A stretch of 14,038 bases of DNA from Nitrospirota bacterium (lineage in GTDB: Bacteria > Nitrospirota > Thermodesulfovibrionia > Thermodesulfovibrionales > JdFR-85): positions 1 to 14,038 of the forward strand of contig JAADHP010000103.1 in the NCBI GenBank assembly GCA_013151785.1, given 5' to 3'. The translations under genes were made by a program, and so were the position numbers. The notes beneath the pieces are model-generated. The model saw only the letters and a program-made list of their open reading frames with translations. It had not been told where the DNA came from and did not search any database. Positions 1 through 6,777 of the stretch are shown here, piece by piece; the first letter of the stretch is position 1; each line of letters opens with the position of its first letter.

Positions 1-958
1 GAAAGAGTATCGCGCCTATGAGGATTGCCTGCATGACCCATAACCAGGCATAGAATCCACCCATCAACTGGATGCCCATCTGCTCATTGAATGAATAGAT
101 CTCCACACCAAGTAGATATCCTATTCCAGGAAGGATAAGGGAAAAGCCGATGGAGATCATTGCTGATGTATATCCCATCCAGTCATAGTAGGCCCGCTCA
201 TCCTCTGTAGTGGCAGTGATAAACCTGAAGGCAGCATAGGCTGCTGCAATACCAGCACCAAAGACCACATTGGCAACAAGACGGTGAAGTGACAGTGGTA
301 GCCACATATGTGTGTCTATAGCATGCCATCGGCTTATGAGCTTTCCTGTCTCACTTACACCAGCAGGAGTTGTCATGTAGCCAACCCAGGAGCTGGTGAT
401 CAACAGCAGGGTTGCCCCCATTAGATTCAACAATATCCCTATTGATACATGCAGTCCCTTTTTATCCTTCATTCTATGCCATGAATAGAAGTAATAGTAG
501 CAGACGACTACCTCAGCATACATGAACAGGATATAGGCCCACCAGGTTGGACCCAGGATTCTGAACATGTGTTGAATGAATTTCGGATAGAGCAGAGGCA
601 GGCTTACCATCAGTATGCCACCCATAATAGCGGTTATGGTGTATGCGAATGTAAAGAGTTTTGTGAAGTCATAGGCTATCCTGTCGAGCCTTTCGTCTGC
701 CCTTCTCCATCCAAGGAATTCCATGGTCACCGCAAATATGGGAACCCCCAGGACAAAGGCAGCAAAGTTCAGATGAAGTTGTGCAACTATCCAGACCCAG
801 ACCCTGCTGCCAATAAGGGGAAAGAACCTGTATCCATCCTTCGTGGGTCCGGGTACTATCTTTTCGAGCAAAAAGAGCAGTACAAATCCACAACCCAGTA
901 TCAAACTGAGCTTCAATATCCCTTTTATCACACCTTTTTTGATATCCTTTCCAGCCAA
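1..958 (-). CDS. Cytochrome bd-like oxidase subunit I (CydA-like), 3' end missing
   Basis: An open frame runs from TTG at 958 to the window edge (319 codons, no stop). The start was chosen because GGGAGGT lies 5 nt upstream and a TGA closes the frame just above; no ATG or GTG lies closer. The protein is strongly hydrophobic with many membrane helices. Marks of the CydA/CioA superfamily are visible: QLHLNF with H62 as a candidate high-spin heme ligand, an acidic helix around E149 followed by YYYFYSW, the SSWVGYMTTPAG motif at about 189-200 (like NSWMQTPVG of CydA), and SLHRLVANVVFGAG with H225 matching the low-spin heme His helix. Family members are quinol-oxidising heme proteins of the cytoplasmic membrane; bd-like variants in some phyla have uncertain substrates. 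It is the last visible gene of the nos cluster, 46 nt after the cupredoxin-like gene. Whether it reduces oxygen or something else cannot be told here. Confidence 0.8.
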   Translation of the reverse strand, partial: MAGKDIKKGVIKGILKLSLILGCGFVLLFLLEKIVPGPTKDGYRFFPLIGSRVWVWIVAQLHLNFAAFVLGVPIFAVTMEFLGWRRADERLDRIAYDFTKLFTFAYTITAIMGGILMVSLPLLYPKFIQHMFRILGPTWWAYILFMYAEVVVCYYYFYSWHRMKDKKGLHVSIGILLNLMGATLLLITSSWVGYMTTPAGVSETGKLISRWHAIDTHMWLPLSLHRLVANVVFGAGIAAAYAAFRFITATTEDERAYYDWMGYTSAMISIGFSLILPGIGYLLGVEIYSFNEQMGIQLMGGFYAWLWVMQAILIGAILF

Positions 959-981
959 GATAGACCTCCCGTTGTCTTTTA

Positions 982-1001
982 AGCAGGGAGTTTCCCCTGC
1001 T
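982..1001 (-). promoter_or_regulatory. Small intercistronic hairpin
   Basis: A perfect 7-bp inverted repeat (AGCAGGG / CCCTGCT, 6-nt loop) sits between the stop of the cupredoxin-like gene and the Shine-Dalgarno sequence of the bd-like gene. On the transcribed strand it is followed by an A-rich stretch and not by a U run, so it does not look like an intrinsic terminator. It may modulate mRNA stability or expression of the downstream gene. The fold is read by eye only. Confidence 0.35.
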
Positions 1002-1004
1002 CAC

Positions 1005-1802
1005 TTACAGTCCAAGCCCCGCCAGGAAGGCAGGTTTTCTGGTCTTTGTGAATGTTACCTGTACTTCTGTTGTGCCTCCTGCCTTGACCTCTATCTCCTT
1101 GACCACATCCTGGAACCCCTCATGCCAGAACCTTACCTTGTATTTACCCGGTGGAAGATCGCGAATCTCAAACCTGCCATTGTCATCGGTGATTGCCACA
1201 TAGGGATGCCTTGATGCATATACATAGGCACGCATCCAGTTGTGGGCATCACATTTTACATTGATAAGACCCGTAACCCTGACAGGCTTCTTGATTAACT
1301 GGTCTTTGAAAGGCAGGGCAAGATTGTAGACTGTTCTTCTCCTGCCTCCCCTGAGTAACTTTCCGAGGGATGTGTTATGGAATATGGGGTCACTGTTCTT
1401 TATCTCAAAACTTGACCGTACATAGGCGATACCAACAAGGGGATGGAAGCGACACTTTCTGTTATCAATTAAAAGATCCTTCTTTGGTGGGGCCTTTCCT
1501 TCCTTGACATTTTCCACAATCACAAGGGCATTCTTTACGCCAAGATCAGGTGAGAAGACATACATCAGTGCCTGTTGACTCGACCCGCATGTCTTCTTCT
1601 CCAGTTCTGTCTCTTTCGGGTCTGGCTTGGGCTTTACCCTGATTGGCAGCACGGGGTCAGGAACCTTTCTGCTGGCCTTTACTATCCCTTTGATTGTGCC
1701 ACCATTGGTTACGTTAATGACCTTATACTTCACCCTTCTTGCCTCTGAGGACAGTGGAAATAGAAGTCCCAGGACAATCAAAATTACCATCAAGCGTTTC
1801 AT
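1005..1802 (-). CDS. Secreted cupredoxin-like protein with carboxypeptidase-regulatory-like domain
   Basis: 265 residues. ATG at 1802 is preceded by AAAGGAGG. The N-terminus is a Sec signal peptide (MKRLMVILIVLGLLFPLSS, cleavage near 20). The middle shows conserved Cys/His positions C72, C117, H120 and H142 (DPIFHNT), then KCDAHNWM with C184, H187 and M190, a spacing that could form a type 1 copper site together with H142. The C-terminal part (about 198-250, HPYVAITDDNGRFEI, LPPGKYKVRFWHEGF) is a beta-sandwich of the carboxypeptidase-regulatory-like type. Proteins like this are often labelled methylamine utilization or plastocyanin-like; their true role is unsettled. A paralogous domain occurs upstream in the selenoprotein gene, where the Cys of this motif is Ser. 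It probably acts in the periplasm in electron transfer or copper binding; that is inferred from the motif only. Confidence 0.8.
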   Translation of the reverse strand: MKRLMVILIVLGLLFPLSSEARRVKYKVINVTNGGTIKGIVKASRKVPDPVLPIRVKPKPDPKETELEKKTCGSSQQALMYVFSPDLGVKNALVIVENVKEGKAPPKKDLLIDNRKCRFHPLVGIAYVRSSFEIKNSDPIFHNTSLGKLLRGGRRRTVYNLALPFKDQLIKKPVRVTGLINVKCDAHNWMRAYVYASRHPYVAITDDNGRFEIRDLPPGKYKVRFWHEGFQDVVKEIEVKAGGTTEVQVTFTKTRKPAFLAGLGL

Positions 1803-1851
1803 CTTATACCTCCTTTAGATCTTTAAATTTAATTCCGGGCAAAAACAGCCC

Positions 1852-2343
1852 TTATCTTTGCAGGATTTCTCTTATTGCCTTGTGTAAGTCTGGCTCAAGC
1901 ATGTAGTGTCCCACCACCTTTCTTACTATCTTTCTGGAGTCCACGAACACCAGTACAGGTACATAATTGATCCTGTAGGTTTTCAGGACATCGTACCTGT
2001 TACCTGCAAACATAGGAAAGGTAAACCCCAGTTCTTCTTTATATGCCTTAACCAGCCTGCTATCCCTTGCCATCACATTAATGCCTATAATTCTGAGGTT
2101 TTTTCTGCCAAATTTGGCCTCTGCCCTTTTAAGCAGTGCTATAATCTGGGTGCAGTAGTGACAGGAATTCTCGGTAAAGTAGATAATGGTTGGTCTGTCT
2201 ATTAACACACCGAAATCTACCTCCCTGTTATTCTCATCAGGCAGCCTGAAGGTTGGCACAGTCTTGCCCACCAGTGGTGATTCAGAAGCAATAGCTGCTG
2301 TTGCGATGAATACCATTAAAAGCAGACAGGCCAGTCTGTACAC
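1852..2343 (-). CDS. Secreted thioredoxin-like (TlpA/AhpC-TSA type) protein
   Basis: 163 residues from GTG at 2343. A longer frame to 2421 is open, but its N-terminal part overlaps the upstream gene and would bury the signal peptide, so I chose GTG, 4 nt after the upstream TAG with GGAGG 9 nt before it. An N-terminal hydrophobic segment (about 3-19, ending in IAS-ES) is a signal peptide or membrane anchor. The thioredoxin fold is shown by SCHYC (C61 and C64, a CxxC active site), the following helix, and YVPVLVFVD with the cis-Pro P129. Relatives reduce or oxidise disulfides of periplasmic proteins, often apo-cytochromes or copper proteins. In this operon it could keep the Cys/Sec residues or copper ligands of the neighbouring secreted proteins in the right redox state; that link is inference. 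Confidence 0.85.
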   Translation of the reverse strand: MYRLACLLLMVFIATAAIASESPLVGKTVPTFRLPDENNREVDFGVLIDRPTIIYFTENSCHYCTQIIALLKRAEAKFGRKNLRIIGINVMARDSRLVKAYKEELGFTFPMFAGNRYDVLKTYRINYVPVLVFVDSRKIVRKVVGHYMLEPDLHKAIREILQR

Positions 2344-2347
2344 TTTC

Positions 2348-3352
2348 CTATGCCTCCATATCGAGTAGTTTGTATCTGATTGTGTTCTTGTAATTGTGTC
2401 CATAGATTGCAGGCAGTCCACCTGCCTCTATATATGTATAGGCAAAGGTATTGATAATACCCTGCTGTTTCGGACTTAGCATGATCCCTCTGCCTGTGGA
2501 GACCTTCATCCTGTTTGGTACAAGTCTGCCAAAGTAGTAGTCACGTAGGTCAGGTCTTCTCTTTGCCTCTGAGACATCCACAGGAAACCACCTGCCATTG
2601 CCTATGTAAAAACGTACCCAGCTATGGGCATTGATACAGTCGGCCTCGAATTCACCTTCCTTTTTGATCTGGCTGGGATAAGGTAATGCAACCCCCTGCT
2701 CCCACCTGACAGGTATCCCCTTGTACATCATCATGCTTCTGAAGAGGGCATGAAATTCATCACACCTGCCCACCTTTTCTTCAAAGAAGAGCGTACTCAC
2801 ACCCCTGCCACACACCTCATGGACATAGGTGCTTCTGTCTATAATTGCATCGTAGAGCAGTCTTCCTATCCTGAGGGGATTCTTCTCCTTTCCAGCCACT
2901 CTGTCAACAAAGGCTGTGATATTGCTGTCCCAACGTTCCCACTCAGAGGGCTTCAGATACTGCTGAGGTATTTCATCTGGAATGGTTACTATCCCGGTAG
3001 CCTTTCTCCTGAGTGTATAGTGGAGATTCACCCTGTCACCTTCATTGAATCTGTCTGCCCTCAGGTAGATCATCCAGTTCTGGCCTGACTTCTCTGTGCT
3101 GTACTTCACAGGTGAATCAATCACCAGTGATGATACCTCCTGCTCCTTATCAGTCTGCGGCAGAGGGATCCATATATCTATACCCTTCTGTTTTGGTGGC
3201 CTGAGAATCTCTGTGGTATAGGTTATCTTCAGGGTTACTGACCTGACATCAGAATCTTTTATGCCTGATGCCAGCGATATACCATCGAGCCCTGTAAGGG
3301 CATAGCCTGCAAGCAAAAAAGAACCCTTTAAGAAGTCTCTCCTATTGAGCAT
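2348..3352 (-). CDS. Transglutaminase-like cysteine hydrolase, Tat-type signal
   Basis: 334 residues. ATG at 3352 overlaps the stop of the selenoprotein gene (TAG at 3344-3342), which suggests translational coupling; GGGAGAAAG precedes it. The N-terminus NRRDFLKGSFLLAGYAL has twin Arg at 4-5 followed by a hydrophobic stretch, as in Tat signals. The transglutaminase-like core carries all three catalytic positions: C197 in GRCDEFHALF, H243 in NAHSWVRFY and D259 in WFPVDVS. The N-terminal 150 residues look like the beta-rich region that often precedes this fold in bacterial members. Family members are proteases, peptidoglycan-related hydrolases or crosslinking enzymes; the substrate here is unknown. 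Its place between a Sec-containing secreted protein and a thioredoxin-like protein suggests a job in maturing or processing a periplasmic partner, which is inference. Confidence 0.85.
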   Translation of the reverse strand: MLNRRDFLKGSFLLAGYALTGLDGISLASGIKDSDVRSVTLKITYTTEILRPPKQKGIDIWIPLPQTDKEQEVSSLVIDSPVKYSTEKSGQNWMIYLRADRFNEGDRVNLHYTLRRKATGIVTIPDEIPQQYLKPSEWERWDSNITAFVDRVAGKEKNPLRIGRLLYDAIIDRSTYVHEVCGRGVSTLFFEEKVGRCDEFHALFRSMMMYKGIPVRWEQGVALPYPSQIKKEGEFEADCINAHSWVRFYIGNGRWFPVDVSEAKRRPDLRDYYFGRLVPNRMKVSTGRGIMLSPKQQGIINTFAYTYIEAGGLPAIYGHNYKNTIRYKLLDMEA

Positions 3353-4814
3353 TACTTTCTCCCTTTTGTTTTACAATGCCATATACCACCAGCATCACAG
3401 AAGGATTTTCAGGGTCATTGGTCCTTACATCAAAGGTCTTGCTTATTCTTCCTGACATCCCTGCTGTGTTCACTTTTACAGTGATAACCCCTTCAGCACC
3501 TGGAGGTATCTCTGCCGAACTGACAGAGACGGTAGACCTTCTTCAGGAAGGGATTATCTTTTCTATACTGAGCATTTTCTTACCATTGTTTCTGAAGACA
3601 AAATCATGGCTAACAATCTCTCCCTCGTTCACACTGCCAAAGTCGTAGGTTGTATCACGGAACTCTATTTTTGGTGATTCAGATATTTCCACCCTGCCCT
3701 GAAGGGCAAGGATTATCATCTTTCTTTTGGGATCATTGGTCCAGACCTCAACACTCTTCAGTACCTCTTCGCCTGGCTTCAGGACCGGATCATTACCGGA
3801 ATTATAGGTCACAGTAATAGTTCCATCAGCACCTGGAGGTATCTCTGCCGAACTGGCAGAGGCAGATGTACAAAGCCTTCAGGCAGGTATGAGTGCCTTG
3901 ATCTTCAGTACACCACTGCCTTCATTTACAAACCTGAAATCATGACTCACAGCCTTACCTGCTGTGAGTGTGCCAAATCTATATCTCTTTTCTAAAAATC
4001 TTATTGAAGGTGTTGCCTCTTCTGATGAAATCACATTGCTTTTCCCTGAAAGATCTATCTCTAACTGTCTTGTATCTGAAGGGCCAAGTTTGATCTTCAT
4101 CTCTCTGATTCCAAATCCTTCATGCCAGAGTTTGAGCAGATACTCACCTGGAGGGATATCCGTTATTACAAAGCTACCCATGGTGTCTGTTACAGCAGCA
4201 TAGGGATGGTCAAAGACAAATATGAATCCTCTCATCCATGGGTGGGTGTTGGATGTAACACGTATAAAACCTGTCTTGTCTCTGTAACGATGGAACAGCT
4301 TTATTGGTTTTACCACTTCCATACCTTTTTCAGGCATCGCAATGTTATAGATGGTAGCTCCATTGGCAAGGGGTCTGGCAGAGACATTTTTGTGATAACT
4401 AAGGCCCAATTTCAGCTGGACAGTATGAAGTATGGGATCATTATTTCTTATCCTGTATCTGCCACCCACAAATCCTACACTCACGAGAGGAGTAATTCTG
4501 CAGCCTGAAATTGTTATCTCTACATCTTTCTGGGGGAGCTTCTTTCCTGCTTTTACGCCTTCAAGCCAGATAACCACATTCTTTACTCTCCCATGGTTTA
4601 TCAGATATTTTCCAGCAGTCTGTGTATCCCCACAAATATCATTGTCTCTATCTATCCTTATGGTCTCATCTGCTGGTCTTGTGCCCTTGTAGACCACTGT
4701 TCCCTTCAGGATTGCACCATTGTTTACATCCACCGTTTCGTATGCCATGGCAGGCAATACCACGGCTGTTAAAATGAATAGCATGATCAGCACGGGTATG
4801 AGTCTTTTTTTCAT
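3342..4814 (-). CDS. Two-selenocysteine secreted protein: cupredoxin-like domain plus tandem DUF1573 domains
   Basis: Read with two UGA codons as selenocysteine, this is one 490-residue frame from ATG 4814 (GGAGGA 6 nt upstream, right before a signal peptide MKKRLIPVLIMLFILTAVVL) to TAG 3344-3342. Residues about 25-255 are a paralogue of the protein at 1005-1802 (DPILH, THPWMRGFIFVFDHPYAAVTD, PPGEYLLKLWHEGFG), but its candidate copper Cys is Ser188; H130, H191 and M194 remain. Two DUF1573 domains follow (about 270-380 and 381-490), each with HDF.F.N.G and SSAEIPPGA signatures. UGA codons are residues 312 (IPA-U-RLCT) and 424 (IPS-U-RRST), at the same aligned place, near the Cys of the usual SCGCT motif. 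Domain 1 thus has a UxxC motif. Stem-loops follow each UGA. Automatic calling would end the protein at 3879, start a fragment at 3812 and drop 3542-3342. The alternative is a doubly nonsense-mutated pseudogene, which the aligned positions argue against. Confidence 0.8.
3493..3522 (-). repeat. 30-nt perfect direct repeat, copy 2 (copy 1 at 3826-3855)
   Basis: The 30 bases at 3493-3522 are identical to 3826-3855. Both copies code SSAEIPPGA of the two DUF1573 domains and hold the loop and 3' arm of the SECIS-like hairpins. The rest of the two domains has diverged at both DNA and protein level, so the unchanged synonymous sites suggest constraint on the RNA or recent gene conversion. Confidence 0.85.
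3510..3528 (-). promoter_or_regulatory. SECIS-like stem-loop after the second UGA
   Basis: On the transcribed strand CUCUGUC, loop AGUUC, GGCAGAG forms a 7-bp stem with one G-U pair; one further U-A pair can extend it. It starts 14 nt after the UGA at 3545-3543, with the loop 21 nt after it. A short loop with G in the second position at this distance fits the general description of bacterial SECIS elements recognised by SelB. It lies inside the coding sequence, as bacterial SECIS do. Folding was judged by eye. Confidence 0.65.
3826..3855 (-). repeat. 30-nt perfect direct repeat, copy 1
   Basis: Identical partner of 3493-3522, offset by 333 nt (111 codons). The UGA codons themselves are offset by 336 nt, because the stretch between UGA and the repeat is one codon longer in domain 1. 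Confidence 0.85.
3843..3861 (-). promoter_or_regulatory. SECIS-like stem-loop after the first UGA
   Basis: On the transcribed strand CUCUGCC, loop AGUUC, GGCAGAG forms a perfect 7-bp stem. It starts 17 nt after the UGA at 3881-3879 and the loop begins 24 nt after it, inside the range usual for bacterial SECIS. The loop and 3' arm are identical to those of the second element, and the single difference in the 5' arm (C to U) keeps pairing as G-U. An overlapping UCUGCC just upstream could pair with the same 3' arm as a competing fold. Confidence 0.68.
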
Positions 4815-4839
4815 CTCAAATCCTCCAATCCTTGAATTA

Positions 4840-5670
4840 TTATTCATAGTATCTCCTCTTAAAAAGGAGGTAACCTCCACCAAGGGGGATTACTGTCCAC
4901 AACAGGGCTATCAATAACAGTATGGGTGTATTTATATATCCAGAAAACTCTACAGATGCAAGTCCAACTACGATCTTGAACTCTCCTATACTGATGAAGT
5001 TCATAAGCCTGTAGACATCCACAGGGTTTAGAAGCAGCAGTGCAGAGAAGAGATTCATACCTATCTCTCCTTTGGTGAGCAGAACCACACCGATAAGACC
5101 AAGGTCATAGATGATTGTATAGAAGAGCCACAGGAAGACAGAGAGTGCTATAACCTTTGTCCGTTCGTAGAATGCAATGGATATGAAGAAGGAGATGCTC
5201 AGAAATATGATGCTCAGCACAAGGGAGTTGAAAACAAATCTGGCAAAGACCCACAGAGTTTCAATACCGGACTTCAGTGCAAGCATGCCACCAGCAAGGC
5301 CCAGGCCTGCTACAAGGGCAATTGTGAGAGCTATGAGTAGACCCAGAAACTTTCCTGTAATGAACTCCAGGGCTGATACAGGAGAGGCAAGGAATATCTC
5401 CAGTGTTCCCCTTTCCCTTTCCTCTGCAATTATTCCACCCCCCAGGGTAAGTGACATAAGGGGTATAAAGAAGGTAACAAGGCTTGTCAGACTGGCCACC
5501 GTAGTATCAATGCGCCTGAAACCTGTCAGCCCCGCAGGTGCAGCACCCAAGTAGGCTATGCTCAGCGTGAATAGCATGAAGGTGAGCCCCACGATGATCA
5601 CCCATCTATTCCTCAGCTTATCTATCAGTTCCTTCCAGGCTATTGCCCTTGATGCCTCAGTGAAGACCAA
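4840..5670 (-). CDS. nosY: NosY, ABC-2 type permease for NosZ copper-site maturation
   Basis: 276 residues from TTG at 5670. GAGGAGG lies 6 nt upstream of this TTG; another TTG at 5685 overlaps that Shine-Dalgarno sequence and is less likely. The gene overlaps the end of nosF by 14 nt. About six membrane helices are visible, and the motif GGGIIAEERERGTLEIFLASPVS (about 78-100) is typical of ABC-2 permeases including NosY, where EERE..TL.FLL..P is conserved. NosY forms the membrane part of the NosDFY complex, in which NosF provides ATP hydrolysis and NosD the periplasmic beta-helix; the complex is needed to assemble the CuZ sulfide-bridged copper centre of NosZ. The length is normal for the family and there is no sign of damage. 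Confidence 0.9.
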   Translation of the reverse strand: MVFTEASRAIAWKELIDKLRNRWVIIVGLTFMLFTLSIAYLGAAPAGLTGFRRIDTTVASLTSLVTFFIPLMSLTLGGGIIAEERERGTLEIFLASPVSALEFITGKFLGLLIALTIALVAGLGLAGGMLALKSGIETLWVFARFVFNSLVLSIIFLSISFFISIAFYERTKVIALSVFLWLFYTIIYDLGLIGVVLLTKGEIGMNLFSALLLLNPVDVYRLMNFISIGEFKIVVGLASVEFSGYINTPILLLIALLWTVIPLGGGYLLFKRRYYE

Positions 5671-6544
5671 AGAACACCTCCTCAAGACCAGGTTCGGTTA
5701 TCGAGATGTCTTCAAAACGGTTCTTCTTTTCCATGAGTGAACTCAGTATCTTCATCTTGTTCTCTGGTGGTACATTGGCGATGAGATAACCATTCCTGTA
5801 GGTAAGTCCAGTGGCTCCTTCAAGGCTCAGCAACCGCTCAATCAGCGGGTCCTTACCCTTCAGGGTTATGAAGACCTTAAGAGGCAGCCTCAGTTTTCTG
5901 TAAAGACTCCGCAGACTTCCTATTGCCTTCAGGTTACCATCCTTCATTATTGCTACACGGTCAGCCCTGCCCTCTACCTCGGCAAGTATATGTGAGGAGA
6001 GTACAACAGTCAGAGGTCTCTCCTGTCTTATCTCGCTCAGGATACTGTAGAACTCTGCTATTCCCATGGGATCAAGGCCTGATGTGGGTTCATCCATTAC
6101 AACGATGTCAGGTGAAGCAAGAAGGGCCTGGATAAGATTAATTCTCTGTCTCATTCCCTTTGAGTAGCTTCCCACCTTCCTTTCAAGCACCTTGCGGGGT
6201 AATATCCTTTCAACTGTCTTATCCACTGTGGATCGCTTTACCCGTGCAAAAAGCCTGAGTGTTTCCATGCCTGTAAGGTTGTCATAGAAGGAGACCCGTT
6301 CAGGCATATAACCAATCCGTCTTCTCAATTCTCTCCAGCTGACTTCATTCAGGGGTTCTCCATTGAAAAGAACCCTGCCCGCTGTGGGCTTTACAATACC
6401 AAGCATAATCCGCATGAGTGTGGACTTACCAGAACCATTGGGTCCCACAATGGCAAGAAACTCACCCTGTCTCACTGTGAAGGTGACCCCTTCTATGGCT
6501 TTGATTTCCTTGTAATACTTTGTAATACCTTCAAGGGTAAGCAT
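5657..6544 (-). CDS. nosF: NosF, ABC transporter ATPase
   Basis: 295 residues. ATG at 6544 shares its A with the TGA of the preceding frame (TGATG), with GGAGGGG 7 nt upstream. All ABC ATPase motifs are present: Walker A GPNGSGKST (34-42), Q/stalk region near YMPERVSFYDNLTG, signature YSKGMRQR (127-133), Walker B IVVMDEP with E152, D-loop SGLDP and H186 in VVLSSHIL. It is a cytoplasmic subunit that powers NosY. Order and overlap with nosY, and the NosD frame immediately upstream, identify it as NosF and not a generic ABC protein. It ends with a normal TGA, which shows that UGA is a stop codon in this genome. Confidence 0.92.
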   Translation of the reverse strand: MLTLEGITKYYKEIKAIEGVTFTVRQGEFLAIVGPNGSGKSTLMRIMLGIVKPTAGRVLFNGEPLNEVSWRELRRRIGYMPERVSFYDNLTGMETLRLFARVKRSTVDKTVERILPRKVLERKVGSYSKGMRQRINLIQALLASPDIVVMDEPTSGLDPMGIAEFYSILSEIRQERPLTVVLSSHILAEVEGRADRVAIMKDGNLKAIGSLRSLYRKLRLPLKVFITLKGKDPLIERLLSLEGATGLTYRNGYLIANVPPENKMKILSSLMEKKNRFEDISITEPGLEEVFFGLH

Positions 6545-6777
6545 CAGTATACCCCTCCTGGAAGATGTGGAAGTTTTTTGATTTCACCATAGTATCTTTC
6601 CGGCCTGTGAGGATATTTCCTGGACAACAGCTTCCAGTCAGGATGAAGTACCCTCATGAATGGTTTTCTATCAACTATCTTGGGGACATCAATCAGGGGA
6701 AACTGTTTTTCCATCAGCCAGAGCATCTGAAGTGAGGGGCTTGTATAAAGCACCTTCAGTATGGGGTAGCGCCAGAG
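6544..6777 (-). pseudogene. nosD: Displaced C-terminal tail of NosD (-1 frame)
   Basis: From 6777 the frame reads LWRYPILKVLYTSPSLQMLW and continues with EKQFPLIDVPKIVD, ending at TGA 6546-6544 (77 codons). NosD proteins typically end with a stretch like LLWRYP...SPA...LL...FP...VVD..PLM, so this is the expected tail of the NosD that stops at 6756. The two frames cross at a TATATA tract (6783-6778): one TA unit less, or a -1 ribosomal shift, would join them. Taken alone, a 69-codon ORF from GTG 6753 could be translated by coupling to the upstream stop (2 nt away). So it may be a separate piece, part of an intact gene with a sequencing error, or a real frameshift mutation. Confidence 0.7.

Noticed and set aside
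669..1004. 111-codon minus-strand ORF from GTG 1004
   Set aside because: It is a shadow of the bd-like gene, which uses the other frame from TTG 958 and has membrane helices and family motifs; the 111-codon translation has neither.
569..1214. Plus-strand ORFs over the left end and many others across the window
   Set aside because: They are antisense to well-supported minus-strand genes, have no Shine-Dalgarno support that I could see and no recognisable motifs.
3543..3881. The two UGA codons as plain nonsense mutations, or as a genome-wide recoded UGA
   Set aside because: Mutations would be unlikely to hit the same aligned position of both domains with matching hairpins and leave the rest of the frame intact. 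UGA ends nosF, the NosR flavin part and the MCP as a normal stop, so a changed genetic code does not fit.
6544..6753. An independent 69-residue hypothetical protein between NosD and NosF
   Set aside because: The frame extends upstream to LWRYP and matches the expected NosD ending, so a displaced NosD tail explains it better.
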